A stretch of 15,015 bases of DNA from an uncultured Oscillospiraceae bacterium (GTDB taxonomy: Bacteria; Bacillota; Clostridia; Oscillospirales; Oscillospiraceae). Shown here piece by piece: positions 7,215 through 13,710 of the stretch. The DNA is taken from NCBI GenBank assembly GCA_910584805.1, contig CAJUCB010000009.1:31664-46678 (forward strand), read 5' to 3'. Numbering within the stretch: position 1 is the first letter of the stretch; the number at the start of each line of letters is the position of its first letter. The notes beneath the pieces are model-generated. The model worked only from the letters and a program-made list of their open reading frames with translations, was not told where the DNA came from and ran no database searches. The position numbers and the translations under genes are program-made.

Positions 7215-8603
7215 TCAATCCAGGCCCTGGACGATCTCCTTAAAAATTTCTCCCCGCTGGGCGAAGTTCTTAAAATGGTCAAAGGAGGCGCAGGCCGGTG
7301 AAAGGATTACGATATCCCCCTCCTGCGCCTTGTCCTGGGCTGCCAAGACAGCCTGGCGGAAATCATCCTCCATCACGATTTCTGGCTGCCCGTCCTGATA
7401 CCCTGGGTAAGAAATCACAGCCTGACGAATCTTCTCTGCCGTATGGCCTGTCAACACCAAGGCCTTTACATGGGCATGAACCTCCGGGCCCAAGGTGTCA
7501 AAGGGAATTTTTTTGTCATAGCCGCCGGCAATCAAAATCACTTTTTGTCGGAAGGAGCGTAGGCCCGCAATGGTCCGGGTAGGACTGGAAGCGATAGAAT
7601 CATTGTAGTAACGCACACCCTTCAAATCACGCACCAACTCAATGCGGTGCTCTACTCCGGGGAAGTGCTCTGCTGTGTGCAAAATCACCTCGTCAGACAC
7701 CAAACCCTGCACGGCGGCAATGGCAGCCAGATAATTTTCTACATTATGTTCCCCAGGAATCAAGATCCGGTCTGTAGAAAATAGTTTCCGCTGCTGTCCA
7801 TCCACAGCCACAACGATGGTTCCATCTTTCACAAATACACCGTTTTCCACCGATCCCTGGCGGCTGAACAGCCGAGCCTTTCCAGGGGCACGGCTGGACA
7901 TTTCCTGGGTAAGTGCATTGTCTTGGTTGAAGATGGCAATGCCACCCTGCCCTTGGTGGGTGAAGATATTCTCCTTGGCCAAGGTGTATTCCTCCATGGA
8001 TTTGTGGATATCCAGGTGGTTCGGGGAGAGATTGGTAAAAACAGCGACATCGGGGCTGGACTGCAAGGTCATGAGCTGGAAAGAAGAGAGCTCCAACACG
8101 GCGATATCCTCCTGCCCCATCTCCCCTGCTTCAGAGAGTAGGGGCTTACCGATGTTTCCTCCCAGGTGGACAGTATAGCCCGCCCCCTTCAACATTTCAG
8201 AGATCAGGGTGGTGGTGGTGGTCTTTCCATCACTGCCAGTGACCGCGATGATCTTACAGGGGCAGACTTGGAAGAATACCTCCATCTCCGACGTCAGTAT
8301 ACTCCCCTTTTCGATGGCAGCCAGGAAGGAGGGGATATCCGGGCGGATGCCAGGGGAGCGGAAAATCACATCTTGATCCAAACCTTCCAGGTAGGTATCG
8401 CCCAAATGAAGCTCTGCCCCCAAGGATTCCAATTCATCCGCCAGAGGGCCAAAGGCCTCCCGTTTGTTTTTGTCACAGGCAGTAACAGAAATCCCCGCCG
8501 ACAGCAGTGTCTTGATCAAAGGCGTGTTAGAAACCCCAATGCCGATCACTGCCACCCGTTTTCCTTTGAGGGATGTAAGATAGTCCTGTAAAGTAAACGC
8601 CAT
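7215..8603 (-). CDS. murD: UDP-N-acetylmuramoyl-L-alanine--D-glutamate ligase MurD
   Basis: 462 aa, typical MurD length (about 440-470). It adds D-glutamate to UDP-MurNAc-L-Ala with ATP in the cytoplasm, the second amino-acid step of peptidoglycan precursor synthesis. Seen: N-terminal Rossmann-like domain starting GKRVAVIGIGVSN, the ATP loop GSDGKTTTTT (about 123-132), ELSSFQL (171-177), NLSPNHLDIH (191-200) with the downstream Lys of YTLAKENIF (expected carbamylated lysine), ATP-contact HNVENYLAA, GVEHRIE, and YYNDSIASSPTRT (about 332-344) opening the C-terminal domain. That last motif departs from the common NDSKATN. The ATG at 8601-8603 was chosen because AGGAGG (8611-8616) lies 7 nt upstream; the frame continues 10 codons further back without a ribosome site. 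It is the first gene of the minus-strand operon, outside the usual dcw cluster. A MurC or other Mur ligase is less likely given the D-Glu ligase-type motifs. Confidence 0.94.
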   Translation of the reverse strand: MAFTLQDYLTSLKGKRVAVIGIGVSNTPLIKTLLSAGISVTACDKNKREAFGPLADELESLGAELHLGDTYLEGLDQDVIFRSPGIRPDIPSFLAAIEKGSILTSEMEVFFQVCPCKIIAVTGSDGKTTTTTLISEMLKGAGYTVHLGGNIGKPLLSEAGEMGQEDIAVLELSSFQLMTLQSSPDVAVFTNLSPNHLDIHKSMEEYTLAKENIFTHQGQGGIAIFNQDNALTQEMSSRAPGKARLFSRQGSVENGVFVKDGTIVVAVDGQQRKLFSTDRILIPGEHNVENYLAAIAAVQGLVSDEVILHTAEHFPGVEHRIELVRDLKGVRYYNDSIASSPTRTIAGLRSFRQKVILIAGGYDKKIPFDTLGPEVHAHVKALVLTGHTAEKIRQAVISYPGYQDGQPEIVMEDDFRQAVLAAQDKAQEGDIVILSPACASFDHFKNFAQRGEIFKEIVQGLD

Positions 8604-8610
8604 GTACCTT

Positions 8611-8616
8611 CCTCCT
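8611..8616 (-). promoter_or_regulatory. Ribosome binding site deciding the murD start
   Basis: AGGAGG on the minus strand, 7 nt before the ATG at 8601-8603. It fixes the start 10 codons inside the longest open frame. Confidence 0.85.
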
Positions 8617-8621
8617 GTTCC

Positions 8622-8645
8622 GCACCGGCGCACAGCCTCCGGTGC
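8622..8645 (-). promoter_or_regulatory. GC-rich hairpin in the murD 5' leader
   Basis: A perfect 7-bp inverted repeat, GCACCGG (8622-8628) with CCGGTGC (8639-8645), and a 10-nt loop. It lies within the roughly 65-nt leader between the promoter and the murD ribosome binding site. No T-tract follows, so it is not a terminator. It could stabilise the mRNA or be a protein-binding site; no riboswitch class is recognised. Confidence 0.45.
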
Positions 8646-8676
8646 TTGCGTAAGAAATCTTTCCCATTGATAGCCT

Positions 8677-8705
8677 ATTATACTCCGAAACTACAGGGAT
8701 TTCAA
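8677..8705 (-). promoter_or_regulatory. Sigma-A promoter of the murD-M42-ynbB-ligA-arsR operon
   Basis: On the minus strand: -35 TTGAAA (8700-8705), 17-nt spacer, -10 TATAAT (8677-8682, perfect consensus). The predicted start is near 8670, about 67 nt before the murD ATG. No equally good promoter was noticed between the following genes, which are packed tightly down to arsR. Confidence 0.85.
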
Positions 8706-8720
8706 GAACACAATGGCAGC

Positions 8721-8764
8721 AAAAAGCCTCCGTGATGACTGGGGCTCCCCACATCACGGAGGCT
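8721..8764 (-). terminator. Intrinsic terminator of the nucleoside ABC transporter operon
   Basis: A perfect 13-bp stem, AGCCTCCGTGATG (8725-8737) with its complement at 8752-8764. The loop contains a further TGGGG/CCCCA pairing. On the minus strand the stem runs straight into TTTTT (8725-8721). It lies 15 nt after the second permease stop and 16 nt before the -35 box of the next operon, so it separates the two transcription units. Confidence 0.92.
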
Positions 8765-8779
8765 GGTTAGAACGCTGGA

Positions 8780-9811
8780 CTAACGTGCACCCTTGTCGTA
8801 GGGAATCCCCTCGGCCTTGGGCGCCCTGGAATTCTTGGAGGTGAAAGCCAGAACCACTAAAGTGATCAGATAAGGCAGCATACGGTAGAAATGGGAGCTG
8901 ATCCCGATTTCCGCCAAAAAGCATACGCCGTCGCCATTGATGTCGATACTAGCATAGCTGGCCGCAACGCACTTGAACAAGCCAAAAAGCAGGGATGCCC
9001 CAGCAATGTTCAGCGGTTTCCAGTTGCCAAAGATCATAACTGCCAGTGCCAGGAAACCGAAACCAGCCACATCCCCGTTGGCGGTACAGTTGGCGGTGGT
9101 CAGAGAGTAGACAAAACCGCCCATGCCAGCCAATGCACCGGAAATGGTGGTGCCAGCATAGCGCATTTTATAGACATTGATCCCCAGGGAGTCCGCAGCT
9201 TGTGGGTTCTCGCCGCAGGAACGCAGCCGCAGTCCAAAGCGGGTTTTATAGAGGATAACCGCGAGGATAATGAAAATAATGATACAGATATAGGTGGCCA
9301 GGTAGACTTTATTGAAGAAGGTATTGAAGAAAACACCCAGTTCAGCATCTGCCGGGAAACCTAAGGTAGATTTTTTGATCATGAACCAACTAGCAGAGTC
9401 CCCTGATGCCATTTGCAGGATGTTCTGGTTTGCAATGATGCGGATGAAGAACAGCACTAAGGCCGGCGCCAGGAGGTTCAGTGCAGTACCGCCGATGGTC
9501 TGGTCTGCCCGGAGGTTGATGGAGGCGAAGGAGAGCAGCAGGGAGAAAATTGCACCCATCGCCGCTGCCATCAGCATGGCCAAAAGCTCCAAGCCTTGCA
9601 GGGTTATCCAATCTCCGGTGGCTTTTGCCGTCTCAAAGACCACTGTCCCCTGCATGGTGCGGACAAAGAGGACACCGATGAAAGCACCGAAGATCATGAT
9701 ACCTTCCAACGCCAGGTTGATGATACCGCTTCGCTCTGCGAATACCCCCGCCAGAGCAACGATCATCAGAGGAACGGCATAAATCAAGGTCTGCTGTACA
9801 AGAAATGTCAT
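8780..9811 (-). CDS. Nucleoside ABC importer permease (NupQ/YufQ-like)
   Basis: 343 aa integral membrane protein of the BPD_transp_2 (LivM/RbsC-like) permease family, closest in character to NupQ/YufQ of BMP-type nucleoside importers. It is strongly hydrophobic, with about eight or more predicted segments, beginning in VQQTLIYAVPLMIVALAGVF. Recognisable family stretches are AERSGIINLALEGIMIFGAF near the N terminus, SINLRADQTIGGTALNLLAPAL in the centre, and the cytoplasmic coupling region RFGLRLRSCGENPQAADSLGIN that contacts the ATPase. The C-terminal tail is short and basic. The ATG overlaps the stop of the preceding permease as ATGA, and the strong terminator follows 15 nt after the stop. 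The inferred substrate class is nucleosides, from family and neighbours, but this subfamily also includes uncharacterised substrates. Confidence 0.92.
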   Translation of the reverse strand: MTFLVQQTLIYAVPLMIVALAGVFAERSGIINLALEGIMIFGAFIGVLFVRTMQGTVVFETAKATGDWITLQGLELLAMLMAAAMGAIFSLLLSFASINLRADQTIGGTALNLLAPALVLFFIRIIANQNILQMASGDSASWFMIKKSTLGFPADAELGVFFNTFFNKVYLATYICIIIFIILAVILYKTRFGLRLRSCGENPQAADSLGINVYKMRYAGTTISGALAGMGGFVYSLTTANCTANGDVAGFGFLALAVMIFGNWKPLNIAGASLLFGLFKCVAASYASIDINGDGVCFLAEIGISSHFYRMLPYLITLVVLAFTSKNSRAPKAEGIPYDKGAR

Positions 9812-11073
9812 GCCTCTTCGCCTCCTTTCCCATCGTCCGTGACCCCTTCCCCCGTTCCTGGTTCTGCGGCCGTGTCGCCATTTGGGCCGATACCATTGGG
9901 TGCCTCCAAGGCCTTTTTCTTTTTCCGGCCACCGATCAGCATTTTAATGACCAGGGAGAAAGCACTCAGATAAACGATGGTGGCGATGATTACGTTGGTA
10001 ATGTACTCATTATAGGCGGTGAGGTTTGTAAGCTGCAAGCCGGAAATATCCAGCATTGACATAAAGCAGCCAGTGAAAATTACCGCAATGGGATTGTTGG
10101 CTGCCAACAGCGCCACCGGGATGCCGTTGAAGCCTGTCCCCGGCAGGGACTGATAGGTGGACCAGAAAAACTCCGTGTTGCCAGAGAGGTAGTACAGGGA
10201 AGCCCCTGCGGCGGACAGTGCTCCCGCGATGGACATAGAGAGCACGATGTTTCGCCGGTCCTGGATCCCAGCGTAGCGGGCAGCATGACGGTTTGCACCA
10301 CAGGCTTTCAGTTGATAACCCAGGGTGGTTTTGTTCATGATTACATACACTAGGATTGCAATAACAATGGCTACCAGGATACCCATGTTGACCTGTGAGT
10401 TGGGGAAAATTTTATCCAACCCCATTTTGGGGGTGGCCACACCATTAAAAGTTGTCTTATAGATGTAGCCTGACTTTGTATTCTCCGTGACATTTTTGAA
10501 TTTGCTGATATCAAAGAGCCAAGTCACTAGGTTAGCTGCCAACCAGTTGGTCATGATACAGGCCAAGACCTCATTGATGTTCAGGAACGCTTTCAGCAGG
10601 CCAGGGATCGCGCCCCAAAGGGCCCCGGCCAAACAGCCGCCCAGAAAAGCGATGACCCAAATCAACGCCGGAGGGACAGAGGTAGAGGGGATACCCAAGG
10701 CCAGCATCAAGGTTGCCATGGTACCCATAAGATATTGGCCCGGTGCGCCGATGTTAAAGAGGCCTGTCTTGAACGCCACTGCCACAGACAGGCCTGTGAG
10801 GATCAGTGGTGTCGCCCGGAAAAGCATATTCCCGATATTCGTGGGGTTAAAACCAAAGGTCAGGCTCCCGGCGCTGTCCCGCCCCGTGCTAAACAGGCCG
10901 CCCACAATCAGGCGGATGCCATCCCACGCGCTGGAAAGGCTCAGACCTTTACTGCTGGCACCTACAATCAAAACGATGATGCAGCCCACCGCCAGGCCGA
11001 TAAAAATGGATAGGATGGAAGCCAGGACAGAACGTGTGGCTTCCTTCTCTAACAGGGAGGAACGCTTTTTCAT
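9808..11073 (-). CDS. Nucleoside ABC importer permease (NupP/YufP-like)
   Basis: 421 aa membrane protein of the BPD_transp_2 family and partner of the 343-aa permease in the heterodimeric channel. It is longer than that partner, as NupP/YufP is, owing to an N-terminal membrane helix (IFIGLAVGCIIVLIVGASS) and a periplasm-facing segment. The core includes TPLILTGLSVAVAFKTGLFNIGAPGQYLMG, the family hallmark, then the loop GYQLKACGANRHAARYAGI that couples to the ATPase, and GFNGIPVALLAANNP near the end. The last 40 residues or so are hydrophilic: a KKKK patch, then a Gly/Glu/Asp-rich acidic tail (AAEPGTGEGVTDDGKGGEEA). That tail is unlikely to be part of the pore and is probably a lineage-specific extension. 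ATGA overlaps with both the upstream ATPase and the downstream permease show a tightly coupled three-gene operon. Confidence 0.92.
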   Translation of the reverse strand: MKKRSSLLEKEATRSVLASILSIFIGLAVGCIIVLIVGASSKGLSLSSAWDGIRLIVGGLFSTGRDSAGSLTFGFNPTNIGNMLFRATPLILTGLSVAVAFKTGLFNIGAPGQYLMGTMATLMLALGIPSTSVPPALIWVIAFLGGCLAGALWGAIPGLLKAFLNINEVLACIMTNWLAANLVTWLFDISKFKNVTENTKSGYIYKTTFNGVATPKMGLDKIFPNSQVNMGILVAIVIAILVYVIMNKTTLGYQLKACGANRHAARYAGIQDRRNIVLSMSIAGALSAAGASLYYLSGNTEFFWSTYQSLPGTGFNGIPVALLAANNPIAVIFTGCFMSMLDISGLQLTNLTAYNEYITNVIIATIVYLSAFSLVIKMLIGGRKKKKALEAPNGIGPNGDTAAEPGTGEGVTDDGKGGEEA

Positions 11074-12608
11074 CCCACTTCCTCCTTCCCATGCCGCTTC
11101 GCCCCGGACATATAGAGGCCAAGCTCTTGCAGGTCGGTCTTTTTAGGGTCCAGCTCACCTACGATTTCCCCTTCATACATGACAAGGATACGGTCAGATA
11201 AGCTCATCACCTCTTCCAGCTCCAAGGAAACCAGCAGGATGGCCTTGCCCTGGTCCCGTTCCTGTACCAGTTCGTTGTGGATGTACTCAATGGCGCCCAC
11301 ATCCAAGCCACGGGTAGGCTGGACAGCTACGATCAAGGGCTTGTCCCGATCCACTTCCCGGGCAATGATGGCCTTTTGTTGGTTGCCGCCAGACATACTA
11401 CGGGAGATGGTCACCGGCCCTTGGCCGCTGCGGACGTCAAATTTTTCAATCAACTCCTGGGCATATTCCCGGACAGCGTCTTGTTTGATAAAGCCCATCG
11501 TTTGAAACTGTGGATCTTGGAAACGCTGTAAGACCATGTTTTGTTCTAACGTAAAGTCTAGCACCAAGCCGTGCTTGTGCCGGTCCTCTGGGATGTGGCT
11601 CATATTTTCCAGTCGGTGATGAACGGAGCTGTGAGAAATCTCTTTTCCGCAAAGCGTTATGGTTCCGCCGGAACATTTTTCTAAGCCTGTGAGGCCATAG
11701 ATCAATTCCGTCTGCCCATTCCCGTCGATCCCTGCCAAGCAGACAATTTCCCCAGCACGCACGTCAAAACTGACGCCACATACAGCATCGTTTTTGTGTA
11801 TCCTGGAAGGAACCCGCAGGTTCCGCACACTGAGCACGACATCGGTGGGGGTGGCCTCTTTCTTGCTTACTTCCAGTTGCACCGGGCGACCCACCATCAT
11901 GTTGGACAGGGACTGCTTATCGGTCTCCTTGGTCTCCACGGTCCCCATATACCGCCCCTTCCGCAGGACGGAAACACGGTTGGATACAGACATGATCTCG
12001 TTGAGCTTGTGGGAGATAAACAGGATGGATTTCCCCTCCCCCGCCAAGTTTTTCATCACCACCATCAGCTCGTCAATTTCCTGGGGGGTAAGCACGGCGG
12101 TGGGTTCATCGAAAATCAAAATCTCGTTGTCCCGGTAGAGCATTTTTAAAATCTCCACCCGCTGCTGCATACCCACAGAAATATCCTCCACCTTGGCGTC
12201 CAGGTCCACCTTTAGGCCATAGCGCTCAGAGAGAGCCGCGACCTTTTGGCGGGCCTCCTTTTTCTGCAAAAAGCCCAGCCTTGTGTTTTCCGCACCCAGG
12301 ATGATATTGTCTAACACGGAAAAAACCTCAATGAGCTTAAAGTGCTGATGGACCATGCCGATGCCAAGAGCGGTGGCGTCGTTGGGGTTGTTGATGGTTA
12401 CTTTTTGCCCGTTCTTTCGGATTTCCCCGCCCTCCGGCTGGTAGAGCCCAAAAAGCACAGACATGAGGGTAGATTTCCCCGCACCGTTCTCTCCCAACAG
12501 CGCATGGATCTCCCCTTTTTTCAACTGTAGGGTGATGTCATCGTTGGCCTTGATGCCAGGAAATTCCTTGGTGATATGAAGCATTTCAATCACATACTGG
12601 TTGTCCAT
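11070..12608 (-). CDS. Nucleoside ABC importer ATPase with two nucleotide-binding domains (NupO/YufO-like)
   Basis: 512 aa, the expected size for a tandem-NBD importer ATPase such as NupO. NBD1 has Walker A GENGAGKST (39-47), Q-loop in MVHQHF, signature ISVGMQQR (143-150), Walker B LIFDEPT with E168 and the switch His in FISHKL. NBD2 has the degenerate Walker A GIDGNGQTE (293-301) normal for this family, signature SGGNQQK (406-412) and PTRGLD (431-436). It powers uptake through the two downstream permeases. I chose the ATG at 12606-12608. A GTG ten codons upstream (12636-12638) lies in a hairpin with no ribosome site, while AAAGGCGGGTGA precedes the ATG, although its spacing is not ideal. It is the first gene after a consensus promoter at 12660-12688. 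No BMP-type binding lipoprotein precedes it, which is the unusual feature of the cluster. Confidence 0.94.
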   Translation of the reverse strand: MDNQYVIEMLHITKEFPGIKANDDITLQLKKGEIHALLGENGAGKSTLMSVLFGLYQPEGGEIRKNGQKVTINNPNDATALGIGMVHQHFKLIEVFSVLDNIILGAENTRLGFLQKKEARQKVAALSERYGLKVDLDAKVEDISVGMQQRVEILKMLYRDNEILIFDEPTAVLTPQEIDELMVVMKNLAGEGKSILFISHKLNEIMSVSNRVSVLRKGRYMGTVETKETDKQSLSNMMVGRPVQLEVSKKEATPTDVVLSVRNLRVPSRIHKNDAVCGVSFDVRAGEIVCLAGIDGNGQTELIYGLTGLEKCSGGTITLCGKEISHSSVHHRLENMSHIPEDRHKHGLVLDFTLEQNMVLQRFQDPQFQTMGFIKQDAVREYAQELIEKFDVRSGQGPVTISRSMSGGNQQKAIIAREVDRDKPLIVAVQPTRGLDVGAIEYIHNELVQERDQGKAILLVSLELEEVMSLSDRILVMYEGEIVGELDPKKTDLQELGLYMSGAKRHGKEEVG

Positions 12609-12634
12609 ACCGTCACCCGCCTTTCTCTTTTTCT

Positions 12635-12650
12635 TCACTTTTGCAAGTGA
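12635..12650. repeat. Perfect 6-bp inverted repeat near the ABC operon transcription start
   Basis: TCACTT (12635-12640) and AAGTGA (12645-12650) flank a 4-nt loop. On the minus strand the loop is GCAA, a GNRA-type tetraloop. It begins about 10 nt downstream of the -10 box of the ABC operon promoter, so it would sit at the very 5' end of the mRNA or form a small operator. Function unknown. Confidence 0.5.
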
Positions 12651-12659
12651 TTTGATTGT

Positions 12660-12688
12660 ATTATATCGTTTTTATGCGCTAGTTGCAA
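12660..12688 (-). promoter_or_regulatory. Sigma-A promoter of the nucleoside ABC operon
   Basis: On the minus strand: -35 TTGCAA (12683-12688), 17-nt spacer, -10 TATAAT (12660-12665, perfect). The predicted start near 12653 gives a leader of about 45 nt before the ATPase ATG. Confidence 0.85.
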
Positions 12689-12778
12689 GATTTCCATGGT
12701 AGGTATTTATAAAAATCGAGAAGACGGGAATCGTAACCTCCCATTCGGTTCATTTTCATCGTTTATCATGATTATGGG

Positions 12779-12818
12779 CCAGGAAACAAGCAGTTCGCTT
12801 ACCGTTTACTTTTCCTGG
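12779..12818. repeat. Spaced inverted repeat overlapping the plus-strand promoter
   Basis: CCAGGAAA (12779-12786) and TTTCCTGG (12811-12818) are perfect 8-bp complements separated by 24 nt. The half-site repeat distance is 32 nt, about three helical turns. The right arm lies in the spacer of the plus-strand promoter at 12805-12833, so a bound repressor could block it. No known operator consensus is recognised. Confidence 0.5.
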
Positions 12819-12833
12819 GCAATGTGCTATGAT
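12805..12833 (+). promoter_or_regulatory. Extended -10 sigma-A promoter of the queuosine-precursor transporter
   Basis: -35 TTTACT (12805-12810), 17-nt spacer, -10 TATGAT (12828-12833), with TG at 12825-12826 making an extended -10. The predicted start near 12840 gives a leader of about 95 nt before the ATG at 12935. Confidence 0.7.
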
Positions 12834-12875
12834 AGCGAAAACTCATCATTTTGGGTATAAAACCTTTGCAAAAAT

Positions 12876-12903
12876 TTGAAAACAACCCATTCGGGATTAT
12901 ATA
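12876..12903 (+). promoter_or_regulatory. Possible second, proximal promoter of the transporter gene
   Basis: TTGAAA (12876-12881), 16-nt spacer, TATATA (12898-12903) in a very AT-rich stretch. It could be chance in the A-rich leader. If used, it would yield a leader of about 25 nt that lacks the upstream pairing elements. Confidence 0.4.
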
Positions 12904-12934
12904 AAAAAACAAAAAAGATAGGAGACCTCAAACT

Positions 12935-13636
12935 ATGTGGAACGAATTTCTTCTCATCGGCAGCCTGTTTGTGATTTTTGGCGGCCTACTGCTTTTTTAC
13001 CGGCTCTTTGGTATCATCGGCATTTATTGTTGGAGTATTTTTGCAACCATCGCTGCAAATATTGAAGTCCTGCTGGTAGTGGATGCTTTTGGGATGGAGC
13101 AAACCTTGGGCAACGTCATCTTTGCCTCCACCTTCTTGGCCACGGATATTCTAAGTGAAGTGGCTGGAAAAAAGGAGGCCAACCGGGCCGTTACCCTGGG
13201 TGTGGTCACGACCATCGCGTTCATCATCCTTTCGCAGTCCTGGCTGCTATATGTCCCCTCCCCCAACGACTGGGCCGCCCCCAGTATCACCGCCATCTTC
13301 CAAAATACCCCCAGGGTCATGCTGGCCAGTCTGTTGGTCTATGCCATCACCCAGCGCTTTGATGTGTGGCTCTATCACAAGTGGTGGTCCTTCAGCTCCC
13401 AGAAATGGGGAGACAGCCAACGTTTCCTCTGGCTGCGCAACAACGGCTCCACCTTGATTTCTCAGTTTTTTAACGCCGTGCTGTTCAACTTTGGTGCGTT
13501 CTATGGACTCTACAGCATCGGAACCTTACTTTCTATCTGCATCTCTAGCTATGTGATCTATATCGTCACCAGTATAGCAGATACCCCCTTTATTTATCTT
13601 GCCCGGTCCATCAAGGATAAAGTGCCTCAAAATTGA
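12935..13636 (+). CDS. Queuosine-precursor transporter (YhhQ/VUT family)
   Basis: 233 aa membrane protein of the VUT/YhhQ family (formerly DUF165), whose members import queuosine precursors such as preQ0 or preQ1 for tRNA modification. Seen: about six hydrophobic segments, and the conserved block of small and acidic residues GNVIFASTFLATDILSEVAG (about 59-78), with the Asp and Glu characteristic of the family. The central NNGSTLISQFFNAVLFNFGAF (about 169-189) is the second family hallmark. The length is normal. The ATG follows AGGAG (12920-12924) by 10 nt. No que biosynthesis gene is adjacent, which suits a salvage-type organism. The leader was inspected for preQ1 riboswitches without a convincing match. 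Class assignment is strong; the exact substrate (preQ0, preQ1, queuine or queuosine) cannot be read from sequence. Confidence 0.88.
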   Translation: MWNEFLLIGSLFVIFGGLLLFYRLFGIIGIYCWSIFATIAANIEVLLVVDAFGMEQTLGNVIFASTFLATDILSEVAGKKEANRAVTLGVVTTIAFIILSQSWLLYVPSPNDWAAPSITAIFQNTPRVMLASLLVYAITQRFDVWLYHKWWSFSSQKWGDSQRFLWLRNNGSTLISQFFNAVLFNFGAFYGLYSIGTLLSICISSYVIYIVTSIADTPFIYLARSIKDKVPQN

Positions 13637-13657
13637 GGGTTTCACCCTGTAGCCCCT

Positions 13658-13675
13658 GGCATGTTCCATGCCTTT
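13658..13675 (+). terminator. Small hairpin after the transporter gene, weak terminator candidate
   Basis: GGCATG-TTC-CATGCC (13658-13672) is a perfect 6-bp stem with a 3-nt loop, but only three T's follow. It lies 22 nt after the transporter stop and 36 nt before the aminotransferase start. It may attenuate rather than fully terminate, so cotranscription of the two genes remains possible. Confidence 0.35.
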
Positions 13676-13710
13676 ACACAATATATTATAAGCAAGGAAG
13701 TGTCGTTTCC

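Larger units (their letters stand above)
12609..12934. other. Divergent intergenic regulatory region (326 nt)
   Basis: No coding potential is seen. The region separates the minus-strand ABC operon from the plus-strand transporter gene. It is AT-rich and holds a minus-strand promoter, one or two plus-strand promoters, a 16-nt hairpin at 12635-12650, and a spaced inverted repeat (12779-12786 with 12811-12818). It also has the palindrome ATCATGAT at 12765-12772, three TTGCAA hexamers (12641, 12683, 12866) and a 9-bp direct repeat CCCATTCGG (12740 and 12886). Confidence 0.8.

Noticed and set aside
7177..7218. TTG at 7218 as start of the first M42 gene
   Set aside because: It touches the murD stop and lacks a ribosome site; the ATG at 7176 has GGGAGG 5 nt upstream and begins the conserved domain.
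8677..8720. Zinc-repressor operator (SmtB/CzrA-like palindrome) at the murD promoter
   Set aside because: No TGAAC-type inverted repeat is visible around the promoter, so autoregulation by the operon's ArsR protein is not supported by sequence.
12609..12638. GTG at 12638 as start of the ABC ATPase
   Set aside because: No ribosome site precedes it and it lies within a hairpin near the transcription start; the ATG at 12608 gives the usual NupO-type length.
12840..12934. preQ1-I riboswitch in the transporter leader
   Set aside because: A-rich tail and a stem are present, but the conserved loop and the pairing of the tail with the loop could not be found; reported only as an open observation.
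13673..13697. Separate promoter for the aminotransferase in the AT-rich stretch before it
   Set aside because: A TATTAT or TATAAG-like -10 exists but no -35 hexamer lies at the right distance.
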